From the NCBI RefSeq assembly GCF_021484805.1, contig NZ_CP090557.1:4414001-4478000 (forward strand): a DNA stretch of 64,000 nt, in the 5' to 3' direction. This DNA comes from Tellurirhabdus bombi (GTDB lineage Bacteria > Bacteroidota > Bacteroidia > Cytophagales > Spirosomataceae). Each line of letters starts with the position of its first letter. The first letter of the stretch is position 1. Below are positions 23,728 through 33,550 of this stretch, one piece after another. The notes beneath the pieces were generated by a model, which saw nothing but the letters and a program-made list of their open reading frames with translations, did no database searches and was not told the DNA's origin. A program made the position numbers and the translations under genes.

Positions 23728-25995
23728 ATGGAAAAAAAGATACGCCGGGAAGACGCGCTGGAATACCACGCCAAAGGTCGTCCGGGAAAAATAGAAGTTA
23801 TTCCCACCAAGGAAACCAATACCCAGCGCGACCTCTCGCTGGCTTATTCGCCGGGCGTGGCCGAACCTTGTCTGGAGATCGCCGCCAACGTCGAAGAAGT
23901 GTATAAATACACGGCCAAAGGCAACCTGGTAGCGGTTATCTCGAACGGTACTGCCGTACTGGGTCTGGGCGATATTGGTCCCGAGGCCGGCAAGCCCGTT
24001 ATGGAAGGCAAAGGGTTGCTATTCAAAATCTATGCGGACATTGATGTTTTTGATATTGAGCTAAATACAAAAAACGTCGATGAGTTTGTCCGGACCGTCA
24101 AAATTCTGGAACCCACCTTTGGAGGCGTCAATCTGGAAGATATTAAAGCACCAGAATGCTTCGAAATCGAAGAGCGGCTCAAGAAAGAGCTGAATATTCC
24201 GGTCATGCACGACGACCAGCACGGAACGGCAATCATTTCGGCGGCGGCCCTGCTCAACGCGCTGGAAATTGTTGGCAAAAAAATTGGCGAGGTTAAAATT
24301 GTCGTAAATGGTGCCGGTGCCTCGGCGATCTCCTGTACCAAACTTTATGTTTCGTTAGGGGCCGATGTCAAAAACATTATCATGTGCGACAGCAAAGGCG
24401 TTATTCGCGCTGACCGCACCGACCTGGACGAACGGAAAAGCCAGTTTACTACCACTCGCGACGTCTATACGCTGGCCGAAGCGCTGGCAGGCGCGGACGT
24501 TTTTATTGGGCTTTCCAAAGGGAATGTCGTATCGCAGGACATGATTCGTTCCATGGCTGCCAATCCGATTGCCTTCGCGATGGCCAACCCAACGCCCGAA
24601 ATTTCGTACCCCGAAGCAATTGCCGCCCGTGAAGATATCATCATGGCAACAGGGCGCTCGGATTATCCAAATCAGGTCAACAACGTACTAGGCTTTCCCT
24701 TCATTTTCCGGGGGGCACTCGACGTTCGGGCGACTGAAATCAACGAAGAAATGAAGCTGGCCGCCGTTCATGCGCTGGCCGATCTGGCCAAAAAACCCGT
24801 ACCCGATATTGTCAATTTAGCCTATAATGAGGCGAACCTGATGTTTGGCCGGACTTACATTATCCCAAAACCGGTTGACCCGCGCCTATTGGTTACCGTG
24901 GCTCCGGCCGTTGCCAAAGCAGCCATTGCTTCGGGCGTTGCCAAACACCCCATCACCGATTGGGAAGCTTACGAAGCGCAACTGGCTCATCGTCTGGGTC
25001 AGGACAATCAGATTTCACGGGTTATTCTGAATAAAGCCAAGTCGGCACCGAAGCGGGTAGTTTTTGCTGATGCAGAAAATTTAAAGGTATTAAAAGCGGC
25101 TCAACAGGTTCGGGATGAAGGCATTGCTCATCCTATTTTGCTGGGGAGAACGGCTACCATCCAGGCCCTGATCGAAGCCAACAAACTGGATTTAGGTTCA
25201 ACACCCATCATTGATCCACGGGAACCCGAACAAGCTGAATTGGTGCAAAAGTTTGCTGGTTTGTTCTACGATAAGCGGAAGCGTAAAGGGATCAATTCCC
25301 TGGAAGCCGAAAACCTGATGTATTACCGGAATTATTTCGGGGCAATGATGGTAGAAACCGGTGAAGCCGACGCCCTGATTTCTGGTTTAACGCGGAACTA
25401 TCCCGATACGATTCGTCCGGCCCTGCAAGTTATTGGTAAAGAGGCGGGCGTTGAGAAAGTGGCCGGGATGTATATTCTGCTGACTAAACGCGGACCGCTG
25501 TTCTTCTCCGATACCACCGTTAACTTTGACCCAACGGCAGAGGAAATCGTCGAAATCACCGAGACAACCGCCCGGGCAGTGGAGCGTTTTAACATCAAGC
25601 CCCGGATTGCGTTGGTAACCTATTCCAACTTTGGCAGCGCCAAGGGAGAAGATGGTGCCAAAATGAACCGCGCTGCCGAGATTCTTCAGCGCAAGCACCC
25701 GGACATGATTGTTGACGGTGAAATTCAGGCTCACCTTGCCTTTAATACCGAGCTGCTGCGTCAGAGTTATCCGTTCAGCAAGCTGGTTGAAGAAGGTGCT
25801 AACACCTTGATTTTCCCGAACTTATCGGCTTCTAACATTGCTTATAATTTAATGTCGGAAGCAGCGGGCGTTGATATTATTGGACCGATCCTACTTGGCT
25901 TGCGCAAGCCCGTACACGTGTTGCAGTTAGGCTCGTCCGAGCGCGAAATTGTCAACATGGTGGCCATTGCCGTAGTCGAGGCACAAGGAAAATAA
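23728..25995 (+). CDS. maeB: NADP-dependent malic enzyme fused to a phosphotransacetylase-like domain
   Basis: MaeB converts malate to pyruvate and CO2 with NADP. Residues 1-430 form the malic enzyme: [13 protein letters not shown], the metal/substrate segment [17 protein letters not shown], the HDDQHGTAI signature, and the NADP loop [12 protein letters not shown]. Residues about 440-755 are a phosphate acetyltransferase-like domain ([63 protein letters not shown]). In E. coli MaeB that domain binds acetyl-CoA and regulates the enzyme rather than catalysing. The length (755) is the usual one. It has its own promoter and terminator. Confidence 0.96.
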   Translation: MEKKIRREDALEYHAKGRPGKIEVIPTKETNTQRDLSLAYSPGVAEPCLEIAANVEEVYKYTAKGNLVAVISNGTAVLGLGDIGPEAGKPVMEGKGLLFKIYADIDVFDIELNTKNVDEFVRTVKILEPTFGGVNLEDIKAPECFEIEERLKKELNIPVMHDDQHGTAIISAAALLNALEIVGKKIGEVKIVVNGAGASAISCTKLYVSLGADVKNIIMCDSKGVIRADRTDLDERKSQFTTTRDVYTLAEALAGADVFIGLSKGNVVSQDMIRSMAANPIAFAMANPTPEISYPEAIAAREDIIMATGRSDYPNQVNNVLGFPFIFRGALDVRATEINEEMKLAAVHALADLAKKPVPDIVNLAYNEANLMFGRTYIIPKPVDPRLLVTVAPAVAKAAIASGVAKHPITDWEAYEAQLAHRLGQDNQISRVILNKAKSAPKRVVFADAENLKVLKAAQQVRDEGIAHPILLGRTATIQALIEANKLDLGSTPIIDPREPEQAELVQKFAGLFYDKRKRKGINSLEAENLMYYRNYFGAMMVETGEADALISGLTRNYPDTIRPALQVIGKEAGVEKVAGMYILLTKRGPLFFSDTTVNFDPTAEEIVEITETTARAVERFNIKPRIALVTYSNFGSAKGEDGAKMNRAAEILQRKHPDMIVDGEIQAHLAFNTELLRQSYPFSKLVEEGANTLIFPNLSASNIAYNLMSEAAGVDIIGPILLGLRKPVHVLQLGSSEREIVNMVAIAVVEAQGK

Positions 25996-26003
25996 ATTGA
26001 AAA

Positions 26004-26040
26004 GGCTGACACGTGGTGAGTTATCCATCACGTGTCAGCC
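26004..26040. terminator. Bidirectional terminator between maeB and the DUF4385 gene
   Basis: A 12-bp perfect stem (GGCTGACACGTG with CACGTGTCAGCC) and 13-base loop; ATATTTTT follows on the plus strand. The right arm overlaps the stop codon (26035-26037) of the minus-strand gene. Confidence 0.9.
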
Positions 26041-26529
26041 ATATTTTTCCTGCCACTCTTTCCTCAGTCGCTTATAATCAGGGTCTTCGCGAGCTTGAAG
26101 GTACTTTTCCCGAAAAATGGCGGCGCTTTCGGCTTTCACCGGATCCACGTCCAGGGGAAGCATATCCCGGCCGTGCGCTCCACTACGCCCTTTCTGGTCA
26201 TCGGGCACGGGGCCATCGTATTTCTGACCCGTCCGGTGATTGGCATAGCGGCGAGAACGCGTTACGCCCATTTGCAGGAATTTCCGGGCCATGTCCATGC
26301 CGATAAAATCGTCGGCAGCTTTATAGTCCAGAAACAACTGGTAGATTTTTTCCGACGATTCCCGGGCAATTTCCGGCGTTTTAAAGCGCCAGTGCGGCAA
26401 AATTTCCGACTTGTAGGGCTGTACCAGCAAAACGCCCTGCTCTCCCTTACCCACCCGATACAGTTCGGGCTGCTCCCGAAGATCGAGCGAGCGATAATCC
26501 AGCGAATAATCGAACGGTTGACGCGGCAT
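26035..26529 (-). CDS. DUF4385-family protein
   Basis: The 164-residue protein has the strongly conserved segments I associate with DUF4385: DYRSLDLREQPELYRVGKGEQGVLLVQPYKSE (split here as DLREQPELYRVGKGEQGVL), ILPHWRFKTPEIA, and FIGMDMARKFLQMG followed by TRSRRYANHRTG. The C-terminus is a charged helix. No catalytic function is known for the family, and the gene stands alone. It has no signal peptide, so it is cytoplasmic. The last codons form one arm of a bidirectional terminator shared with maeB. Confidence 0.75.
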   Translation of the reverse strand: MPRQPFDYSLDYRSLDLREQPELYRVGKGEQGVLLVQPYKSEILPHWRFKTPEIARESSEKIYQLFLDYKAADDFIGMDMARKFLQMGVTRSRRYANHRTGQKYDGPVPDDQKGRSGAHGRDMLPLDVDPVKAESAAIFREKYLQAREDPDYKRLRKEWQEKYG

Positions 26530-26595
26530 TTGTAGTCAGTTTACACTACAACTAAACGCGTCAGGCCGAAGTTTGACTAGGTTTTGTACCTTACT

Positions 26596-27264
26596 CTACT
26601 TAACCGCTACCAGCGCTTTATACATTTCATCCGCAACAAGCTGATTTCCAATCTCATTCAGGTGAACTCGGTCAGTCGTCAGAATGCCCTTTTCTTTGTT
26701 ATCCGGGTTGTTTTTCTGGTAATAATCCATGAAGGTTTTGCGCAAATCCACCAGTGGCAGCTTGTGTTTGACCGACAGATCCCGAACAAATTTTGTGTAC
26801 TGATTTAAGTCGCCGTCCTGCTGGTTCGATGCATCGGCACGCTCTCCAATCACGGCGGGCGTCACTAGAATAACTTTGCTCCCGGCAGCCTGTAACTTCT
26901 TGATTACCGCGTCGTAGAACTTAATAAACTTGTCTGGATCAGTGCCTGTACCGTGGGTGCTCTTGTGCCATACGTCATTTACGCCGATGTAAATAAACGT
27001 GACGTCTGGTTGTTTAGCGATCACATCCTCATCCATCCGCAAAAAGAGGTCGTAAATTTTATTCCCGCCGATACCAGCACCGACAACGTCGTAATCATTG
27101 CCCTTGTTTTCTTTGGCCAGACGGTCTTTCAGGCGCGTAATGTACCCGCCCGGCTGGATGCCAGCCTGCGTAATGGAATCACCAAAGAAAATAACACGGG
27201 TCGGTTTTGCTGGCGTCATAGCCACCCAAATCAAAGTCAAAAAGACAAACGGAAAGAAACGCAT
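26596..27264 (-). CDS. Secreted SGNH/GDSL hydrolase
   Basis: A signal peptide (MRFFPFVFLTLIWVAMTPA) precedes an SGNH hydrolase of the TesA/rhamnogalacturonan acetylesterase type. Block I is RVIFFGDSITQAG (Ser), block II VGAGIGGNKIYDL (Gly), block III FIYIGVNDVWH (Asn), and block V TTDRVHLNEIGNQL (Asp, His). The 222-residue length is complete. It should act in the periplasm on an ester, often an acetylated sugar. It lies 84 bases downstream of the D-threonine-aldolase-like gene on the same strand and may be transcribed with it. Confidence 0.88.
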   Translation of the reverse strand: MRFFPFVFLTLIWVAMTPAKPTRVIFFGDSITQAGIQPGGYITRLKDRLAKENKGNDYDVVGAGIGGNKIYDLFLRMDEDVIAKQPDVTFIYIGVNDVWHKSTHGTGTDPDKFIKFYDAVIKKLQAAGSKVILVTPAVIGERADASNQQDGDLNQYTKFVRDLSVKHKLPLVDLRKTFMDYYQKNNPDNKEKGILTTDRVHLNEIGNQLVADEMYKALVAVK

Positions 27265-27348
27265 GGGTCAATTAAACGTTAATAATTAGAGTTAAGAGTT
27301 ACTGATGATGCCTTTTTACTCGTCCGGCAGGGCACTTTCACATGACTT

Positions 27349-28473
27349 TTAATAAGTCAACCGACGCCGACGGGCCTCAACCGCCCAGCGCATGACGAAT
27401 TGATTGGCCTGAATCACATTGGCTTCGTCGTGTAAAGCCACCGTTGGGCAAATGTGGTACGGAACGCCGTATAACTCATTGCCAACTTCGAGCGTCTCCC
27501 AGTTGGCAACGCGTAAAACCAAGTGCTCTTCGCTTTGACCAATCACTTCATAACCAGACAAATTCAAAAACTTTACCCGCCGATCTATTGGATTCTCGGC
27601 TGCGACTGCCTTGTGTCCTAAATCGGTGGTAATGATGCCGGGAGCTGGTTTTGAAACAATACGGGTCAGCAGCAAAGCGGCCCACTCAAAGGGCTGCTCG
27701 GGCAGTAGATCATCATATCCCCAATCCCAGAAAACGCAGGTTCCCGGACTGCACCACACGTCGGGTCGGTTGGCGTGTACCGTAAACGTAGGCGTTCCTC
27801 CTACAATTAGCGCCGGGCGCGTTGCTCCCTCACTTTCCAACTGATCGATGACGGCCAGCAATGGAGCCAAAGCGGCATCCGCTTTGGCCTGGCGAACGGC
27901 TACGTCTGCATCGCGCAAATGGCCATCGTAAGCATGAAATCCCCGTAAATTAAACCGTTCGTCGTTGCACAATTGCCAGTAAAGCTGGGTCAGTTCTTCA
28001 TTAGCTGCGTGACCCGTTCGGTTCATGCCTACGTTTACATCAATGTAAACGGCTGGTTTGTGCGTTGTCTCGGCAAACGCCTCCCCCAACTCTTCTGCCG
28101 ATTCGGCATTATCGATCAGGGAAGCCCATTCGACCCAGGTGTAGGCGGCCACTAGGTCCCGAAAGCGAGCCAGTTTTGGGCCGGTTAGTTGGTAGGCAAT
28201 CAGTACGTGTCTGGCACCTGTATCGGCCAGCATTTCGGCCTCGGCAATGGTAGCACATTTGAATTTATCGACACCCGCATCAACAAGCATTTTGGCAACT
28301 TCGGCCATTTTCGTGGTTTTGACGTGCGGAATCAGCTTTTCAGCATCGCCACCCACCATGTCCAGCATGGCCTGAATATTATCCGCAACCCGCTCCGAAT
28401 AAACCAGTAGAGCTGGGGAGTCGATTTGCTTACTTTCGTCAATTAAATACCACTCCTTCTGTTCCTCGTTCAT
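27349..28473 (-). CDS. D-TA family PLP-dependent enzyme (D-threonine aldolase / D-serine dehydratase-like)
   Basis: The 374-residue protein has the alanine-racemase-type PLP barrel with the lysine in LIPHVKTTKMAEVAKML (the family's P-H-V-K-T-H/T-K), MNRTGHAANEEL, and the C-terminal D-serine-dehydratase-like domain with a probable metal-site histidine in YHICPTVALHDEAN. Such enzymes cleave D-threonine or related D-3-hydroxyamino acids or dehydrate D-serine, in the cytoplasm with a divalent metal. Its ATG overlaps the stop of the GntP-family permease gene by 4 bases, so uptake and breakdown of one compound by the pair is likely. Confidence 0.85.
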   Translation of the reverse strand: MNEEQKEWYLIDESKQIDSPALLVYSERVADNIQAMLDMVGGDAEKLIPHVKTTKMAEVAKMLVDAGVDKFKCATIAEAEMLADTGARHVLIAYQLTGPKLARFRDLVAAYTWVEWASLIDNAESAEELGEAFAETTHKPAVYIDVNVGMNRTGHAANEELTQLYWQLCNDERFNLRGFHAYDGHLRDADVAVRQAKADAALAPLLAVIDQLESEGATRPALIVGGTPTFTVHANRPDVWCSPGTCVFWDWGYDDLLPEQPFEWAALLLTRIVSKPAPGIITTDLGHKAVAAENPIDRRVKFLNLSGYEVIGQSEEHLVLRVANWETLEVGNELYGVPYHICPTVALHDEANVIQANQFVMRWAVEARRRRLTY

Positions 28474-29786
28474 ATAAATAAGTTCAAAGTCAATACACCG
28501 AACAAACCAATCACGGAAACAATAGTTTCCATCACGGACCAGGTCTGAAGCGTTTCTTTGATGCTCAAGTTGAAATATTCTTTAAACAGCCAGAAGCCGC
28601 CATCGTTCAGGTGCGAAAACATCAGGCTACCGGAGCCGATGGCCAGCACCATTAGTTCGGGCTGCACGTGCTGCTGCTGAATTAAGGGTAAAATGATTCC
28701 TACTGTTGTCAAACCCGCTACCGTGGCCGATCCAACACATACCCGAATGACGGCAGCAATGCCCCAGCCCATGACAAGGGGAGAAATCTGGACGCCCCGG
28801 AGCATTTCGCCAATGTAGGCACTGGTTCCGCTATCGATAAAGATTTGCTTTAATGCCCCCGCACCGGCAATAACCAGCAAAATTGGTGAAGCTGCTTTAA
28901 TGGCTTCTTCCAGCTGTTTCATGACCTCTTTCATGCTGTCGCCCCGTTGCAAACCAAGGGCGTAGATTGCCACCAATACCGAAACCAGCATCCCGATATA
29001 AGGTTCAGCCATCAGCGTAACCAGTTTGCCAGCCAGCGAATCGGGCGCAAAAACAGTTTTCAGCGGTCCGAATACCGTCAACAAAACGACGGGCAAAAGA
29101 GCGACCAGAAAGCTTACGCCTGTGCTGGGTAGGTTTGTGTCGGGAACTTCGCGGATATTGAACAGGTCGCGGTCGGGTTTAGGGGTATACCGTTTCAGCG
29201 TTTTTCCGAAAATCGGTCCGGCAATGACAATGGCGGGAATGGAAACGATAATGCCATACAACAGCGTTCGGCCGATGGGTGCGCCCAATTGGTTGGCGAT
29301 GGCGGCGGGTGATGGGTGCGGTGGCAGGTAGCCGTGCGCCACCGATAAGGCCGACAGCATGGGGATAGCTATCGTTAGCATGGGCAGTCCCGACGAAGCG
29401 GCGATGGTAAAAATTAAGGGGACGACAATAATAAAACCGGCATTGTAGAACAGCGGAATACCGATGATGAAGCCAGCCAGAGCCAGTCCCCAGCGAATAT
29501 TTTTCATACCAAACCAGCTAATCAACACATTGGTGATGCGTCGGGCGGCACCACTTTCGGCTACCAGCCGACCCAGCATGGCCCCGAAGCCAATGATTAA
29601 CACAAGGTCACCCAGGGTCCCTCCAATCCCACTTTGGATGGCTTTACCAATGGCAGCCACGTCCATCCCGGCAACCAGCCCCAGCCCAATGGAAACCAGC
29701 AGGAACGAAATAAAGGTATCTAACTTAACGAAGGCAATTAAAAAAACCAGGGCCAGGATGCCCAGAAAGGTTAGTAGAAGCGGCAT
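28470..29786 (-). CDS. GntP-family permease
   Basis: The 438-residue protein has about 12 helices and the GntP signatures GKAIQSGIGGTLGDLVLIIGFGAMLGRLV (shown in part: GGTLGDLVLIIGFGAMLG), HGYLPPHPSPAAIANQLGA, and SGSLMFSHLNDGGFWLFKEYF near the C-terminus. The family imports gluconate and related sugar acids, but also D-serine (E. coli DsdX). Because the overlapping downstream gene encodes a D-threonine-aldolase/D-serine-dehydratase-like enzyme, a D-hydroxyamino acid is a better guess than gluconate. It is the first gene of the unit; no perfect promoter match was found in the 83-base gap upstream. Confidence 0.9.
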   Translation of the reverse strand: MPLLLTFLGILALVFLIAFVKLDTFISFLLVSIGLGLVAGMDVAAIGKAIQSGIGGTLGDLVLIIGFGAMLGRLVAESGAARRITNVLISWFGMKNIRWGLALAGFIIGIPLFYNAGFIIVVPLIFTIAASSGLPMLTIAIPMLSALSVAHGYLPPHPSPAAIANQLGAPIGRTLLYGIIVSIPAIVIAGPIFGKTLKRYTPKPDRDLFNIREVPDTNLPSTGVSFLVALLPVVLLTVFGPLKTVFAPDSLAGKLVTLMAEPYIGMLVSVLVAIYALGLQRGDSMKEVMKQLEEAIKAASPILLVIAGAGALKQIFIDSGTSAYIGEMLRGVQISPLVMGWGIAAVIRVCVGSATVAGLTTVGIILPLIQQQHVQPELMVLAIGSGSLMFSHLNDGGFWLFKEYFNLSIKETLQTWSVMETIVSVIGLFGVLTLNLFI

Positions 29787-29869
29787 GTAAACTACGTTTT
29801 ATGGATTTAGGCGTACAAATTGAAGCAATTGTCAACTGTGGTCGTAAGTTAATGCAAAGCATTTCATAC

Positions 29870-31132
29870 TCACCCTTCCTGATTCATTATTTTGCGAACC
29901 TCCTGCTCCAAAGGCTTTACCACATCGAACGGAACCACCCGCAACTGAAGGCCCGAATCGTAGCCAAATACGGGCAAGGGCTCCCGAAACGTGTCGCTGG
30001 TCGGGTAGATTAACACAAGTTTACTGGCTTCGTATTTCTTTCCGTAGGCATACAACTGGTACATATCCGCCGAGTCGATGCCGTAGTTTCCAGCCTGGTT
30101 GGCAGCGTCAATGGTTTTCCATTTGGTATCCAGCACAATGACCTCCTTTCCGTGCCGCCAGATGATGTCGGGACGCAGCCGAAACCGCCGCTCGCCGCCG
30201 TGTTCATCAATCAGGTGGCGCGAAGATTCCTGAAGCGTGATCTCTCCCTCGGTGCAATACCGCTTGAAACCCGCCGCCACGTAATCCTCAAAAACCCGTT
30301 CCATTGGAAAAAGCAGCGTCAGCATTCGATAAGACCCCGTTTTAGGCGCAAACGAGGTTTGAGCAAGCAGGATTTCAGCCCACTGAATAATGGAGTGGTA
30401 CCGGTTAAACAGCCGACCGGCTTTTTGAGCCAGCCGGATATCGTCACCGATGCGGTTCGAAACAGGCACATCATCCAGCGCAAACAACAGTTGCCGGACA
30501 CGGCTCTGATTCGCAACGGTTCGCGCCCGGCTTTGGACAAACAGCAGACTGCTTTTCAACAGCCGATTGGGTGCCACGTTGGTTAATCGTTCGGCATAGG
30601 CAATGGCTAGTCGTTCGGGGTGTTGAATCTGGTTCTGGATTTGGTCCCGAATCCGCAGTTTACCCCGCAAGAAGGCTTCGGACGTTTCAATAGGCACATA
30701 AGCCTGCTGGGTTCCCTGTCTGATAACCGTACTTACTTCGTCCAAAAAGGCCGTAATGAATACTTCCCACAAAGGCAGACGGGCGGTACCGGAAAGAGCC
30801 GTAGCCAGGTACCGAAACGGCACATCGCGGAGGTGGCGAAGCATGTGCAGCAGCACGACCTGCGGATTTCCGGCCACTTTCGGCAGAATCTCCACTTGCA
30901 CGCCTTCGCGCGTTTCGATCAACCCGACGTAGTTTTTCGTTCGGATTAGTTCCCGCCCTTTCTGCCAGCCGTAGGACAATACGTTGTCGGCCTCATGTTC
31001 GGCAATAAAACCTTTCAGGCTTTCAAAAGCATCGGCTGGCAGGTAAATGGCCGTCCATGAATTCGTTTGATCGGGAAAATCCGCTTCCCGGCGAATCAAT
31101 CCGTATTCAGCAACAGCGTATATCTTTGGCAT
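29870..31132 (-). CDS. mcrC: McrC-family nuclease subunit of a type IV restriction system
   Basis: McrC is the nuclease partner of the GTPase McrB, cutting modified DNA. The 420-residue protein shows the McrC pattern: VQVEILPKVAGNP near residue 79, an RGKLRIRDQI segment, NVAPNRLLKSSLLF, MERVFEDYVAAGF, and the PD-(D/E)xK site with Asp322 (RPDIIW), Asp335 and Lys337 (LDTKWKT), then a Gln/Tyr segment DMYQLYAYGKKY. All look intact. The McrB candidate lies 5 kb away (36120-37706) in the same orientation, not next to it. The gene starts 5 bases after a META-domain lipoprotein gene. Confidence 0.9.
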   Translation of the reverse strand: MPKIYAVAEYGLIRREADFPDQTNSWTAIYLPADAFESLKGFIAEHEADNVLSYGWQKGRELIRTKNYVGLIETREGVQVEILPKVAGNPQVVLLHMLRHLRDVPFRYLATALSGTARLPLWEVFITAFLDEVSTVIRQGTQQAYVPIETSEAFLRGKLRIRDQIQNQIQHPERLAIAYAERLTNVAPNRLLKSSLLFVQSRARTVANQSRVRQLLFALDDVPVSNRIGDDIRLAQKAGRLFNRYHSIIQWAEILLAQTSFAPKTGSYRMLTLLFPMERVFEDYVAAGFKRYCTEGEITLQESSRHLIDEHGGERRFRLRPDIIWRHGKEVIVLDTKWKTIDAANQAGNYGIDSADMYQLYAYGKKYEASKLVLIYPTSDTFREPLPVFGYDSGLQLRVVPFDVVKPLEQEVRKIMNQEG

Positions 31133-31137
31133 TTAAG

Positions 31138-31917
31138 CTATCTTTTCCGAAACGTCATCACGTATTGTCCGTCCGCGAGCAACGTCAGGCGGTTTTGGGC
31201 AACGCGATACAGCGTAACACTCTGGAGCGTTTTCAGGTAAGCCGTCTCGAAACTAGAGGCGCAATATTTACGCGTGGCGGTGTTGGGAGCCAGCTTGATG
31301 CGGTCGCCTTCCGCCTTGATGTTGCCCCGAATTTCGTTGCAGCCCGCAAACCCCTGTACTTTACTTTCCACGGTGTTGATGGTGAGATTGGGTAACCGGC
31401 CCGAAAACTGTTCCGGGCGCATCCGTTGGCCGCGAAACGTTTCCAGCACCCAGTTGGTATTTAGGCGAATCGGACCATTCAGAAAGCTCCCCATGCCGTT
31501 GTAGCGCTTCCCGCCCGATTCGACCCAAACGGTATACGCAAACTCTTCCCCTGATTTTTTGTCCCGGCTAACCACCGGATCAATCCCAATCAACAAGCGA
31601 CCTTTGGCGTCTTTGGCTTCCAGCACAACACCCCGGCTTTTTGACGAACGCTGGGGCTTGGGTGTAGTCATGGTGATGGTTCGCGCCCCGGGTGCCCGAA
31701 AATGAGTCTGTTTGGCAAAATCAACATCCAGTGTCCAGCCCGTATCGTTTCCAAAAGCGGTAAAATCAATACCTTGGCGGCGTTTGGTGTTCCAATCGGC
31801 AGAAACCGTCGCATCAGTGCCGTTATTGGAATCGCGGTCTGGTGTGCTTTTACGATGACAACCCTCGAAAATGAAGAGCAGAAGGGTTAAATAACCAATT
31901 AATGGAATCGTTTTCAT
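31138..31917 (-). CDS. META-domain lipoprotein
   Basis: Starting at the ATG at 31917 the product has 259 residues. The N-terminal signal ends in the lipobox-like FIFEGCHRKS, so it is probably an outer-membrane lipoprotein. Residues about 30-150 are a beta-rich domain related to the COG3650 type (QGIDFTAFGNDTGWTLDVDF, GVVLEAKDAKGRLL). The C-terminal 110 residues are a META domain (TNWVLETFRGQRM, VQGFAGCNEIRGN, TRKYCASSFETAYLKTL), the fold of the heat-shock protein HslJ. The two Cys after it may form a disulphide. It lies 5 bases upstream of mcrC, with no functional link known. Confidence 0.82.
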   Translation of the reverse strand: MKTIPLIGYLTLLLFIFEGCHRKSTPDRDSNNGTDATVSADWNTKRRQGIDFTAFGNDTGWTLDVDFAKQTHFRAPGARTITMTTPKPQRSSKSRGVVLEAKDAKGRLLIGIDPVVSRDKKSGEEFAYTVWVESGGKRYNGMGSFLNGPIRLNTNWVLETFRGQRMRPEQFSGRLPNLTINTVESKVQGFAGCNEIRGNIKAEGDRIKLAPNTATRKYCASSFETAYLKTLQSVTLYRVAQNRLTLLADGQYVMTFRKR

Positions 31918-31998
31918 GGACAAGCTACTAAATCTGCTTACTCAACTACGAACCTTGCCGAAAGGTTACCAACTTTTGCGGTCGACCCAGCTTTGCAG

Positions 31999-33066
31999 TT
32001 AGGATACCTTGACGACCTGATCGATTTCGGTGGATTGATAGATAGCGGTGAATAAAGCAACTACCCGACGGCCATCTTCGCCCGTTATCAGCGGTGGCCG
32101 CCCCTCGCGAATGGCCGCGCAAAAATCCGCAATCTGCTCTGTAAAAAAGTAGGTTGTCGAATCGATCTGGTTGAAAAAAGCCGCGTCTTCGGCTTTCCAG
32201 TCCGCCAGTTTTTCGGTCTCGCCTTCGATGGTCCACAGGTCGTTTACCGGCGGTTCCAGAATCGACGACATCCCCGCGATGAACATAGCTCCTCCGTCCG
32301 TTTGCACACCGACCGAGGCCCCATTTTGCCCGTGAACGTGTACTTTCCCGTAAATACCCGGCTTCTGGCTGTTGCTCACCAGAATATTCCCAATACCGCC
32401 GTTCTTGAATTTAACCACGGCAACCGCCGTATCGTCTACTTCAATATACGGGTGGTTCATGTTGCGCCATAAGCCATACACCTCGGTTGGCTCGCCCATG
32501 TACCAGAGCAGCAAATCCAGTTGATGCGGTGCCTGGTTTACCAGAATGCCGCCGCCTTCGCCTTCCCACGTTCCCCGCCACGGATCGCTGCGGTAGTAAG
32601 CTTCGTCGCGCCAGCCCAGCAGTTGAATGGTTCCCAGGGCCGGTTGCCCAATTTTTCCGTCGTCGATGGCCTGTCTCATCCGCTTACAGGACGTGTAAAA
32701 ACGACGCTGGCTAACCACGCCTAGGTAACGACCCGCCCGACGGGCTGCTTCGATCATTGCGTCGCAATCGGCTAAGGTTGAGGCCAGTGGCTTTTCCACT
32801 AACACGTGCGAACCTGCCTCCAACGCCGTTACAGCCGGATCGCGGTGGGCCGGATGGGGCGTGCAGATAATGGTCAGATCGACGTTTTCGCGGTCAATCA
32901 TGTCGTAGATGTCACTGTATCCCGTAATGCCGTATTCTTGGGCAAAAGCGTCGGTTTTAGCGGTATTTCGGCCACAAATGGCAACCAATTTTGCTTCGGG
33001 AACCTGTAAGGTTGCTTTGGCGTGTAGGTGAGCTACTTTGCCGGGGCCAATAAGGGCGATGTTCAT
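31999..33066 (-). CDS. Gfo/Idh/MocA-family dehydrogenase, third paralogue
   Basis: The 355-residue protein has the Rossmann MNIALIGPGKVAHLHAKATL, ICTPHPAHRDPAV, the active-site EKPLASTLADCDAMIE, and a substrate-domain segment GGGILVNQAPHQLDLLLWYMG that carries the conserved His/Asp. This GKVAHLHAKA variant is common among oxidoreductases of Bacteroidota and Acidobacteria. It is divergent from a small lipoprotein gene over 81 bases. The substrate is unknown; it is not clustered with a transporter here. Confidence 0.9.
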   Translation of the reverse strand: MNIALIGPGKVAHLHAKATLQVPEAKLVAICGRNTAKTDAFAQEYGITGYSDIYDMIDRENVDLTIICTPHPAHRDPAVTALEAGSHVLVEKPLASTLADCDAMIEAARRAGRYLGVVSQRRFYTSCKRMRQAIDDGKIGQPALGTIQLLGWRDEAYYRSDPWRGTWEGEGGGILVNQAPHQLDLLLWYMGEPTEVYGLWRNMNHPYIEVDDTAVAVVKFKNGGIGNILVSNSQKPGIYGKVHVHGQNGASVGVQTDGGAMFIAGMSSILEPPVNDLWTIEGETEKLADWKAEDAAFFNQIDSTTYFFTEQIADFCAAIREGRPPLITGEDGRRVVALFTAIYQSTEIDQVVKVS

Positions 33067-33147
33067 TGTGTGCTTAGGAATTGTTTTAATGACTTATTCC
33101 AACTATTGGATTAAATTATGAATCCTCTTGGCAAAAGTAAGAAAGCT

Positions 33148-33549
33148 ATGAAAAGTTGGTTCATTGGTTTGTTTATAATTAGCCTATTTGCCTGCGATCG
33201 CAAAGCCGAGGTAATCCCAGATGCCTTCTATGACAGTCGCTGGCAGCTTTCGTCTACCCAAATGTCTGGCCAGCCGTCTATCTCGGTTGACCCTAACGGT
33301 TACCTTCAGTTTACCCGGGATGGGAAAATCCTGTACGATGGTAAAGATAACAGTACACTTTGTTGTGCACCAACGCGATTTACCCGCTCCGGCAATGTTC
33401 TTACCTACACAGAAACCGTTTCCTGTCCTCATGTAGACTGCCTCTTTGCCTCATCAGGGAAGATAGTATCTATTGATACAAACCTAACCATTGAAACCAC
33501 ATTTACCCCCGACATGAAGCGAATAGATACTTATATCCTGGCTAAATAA
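33148..33549 (+). CDS. Orphan lipoprotein with lipocalin-like repeat spacing
   Basis: Using the ATG at 33148 gives a lipoprotein of 133 residues (MKSWFIGLFIISLFACDRKAEV; the ATG at 33118 would add 10 charged residues before the signal). The mature part is beta-rich, with YDSRWQLSSTQMSG at the start (as in lipocalin-like proteins), FTRDGKILYDGKDNS, and four Cys (LCCAPTRF, SCPHVDCLF). The end matches a beta strand. I do not recognise a family. It is followed after one base by a second lipoprotein gene, so the two form a bicistron. Confidence 0.65.
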   Translation: MKSWFIGLFIISLFACDRKAEVIPDAFYDSRWQLSSTQMSGQPSISVDPNGYLQFTRDGKILYDGKDNSTLCCAPTRFTRSGNVLTYTETVSCPHVDCLFASSGKIVSIDTNLTIETTFTPDMKRIDTYILAK

Positions 33550-33550
33550 T

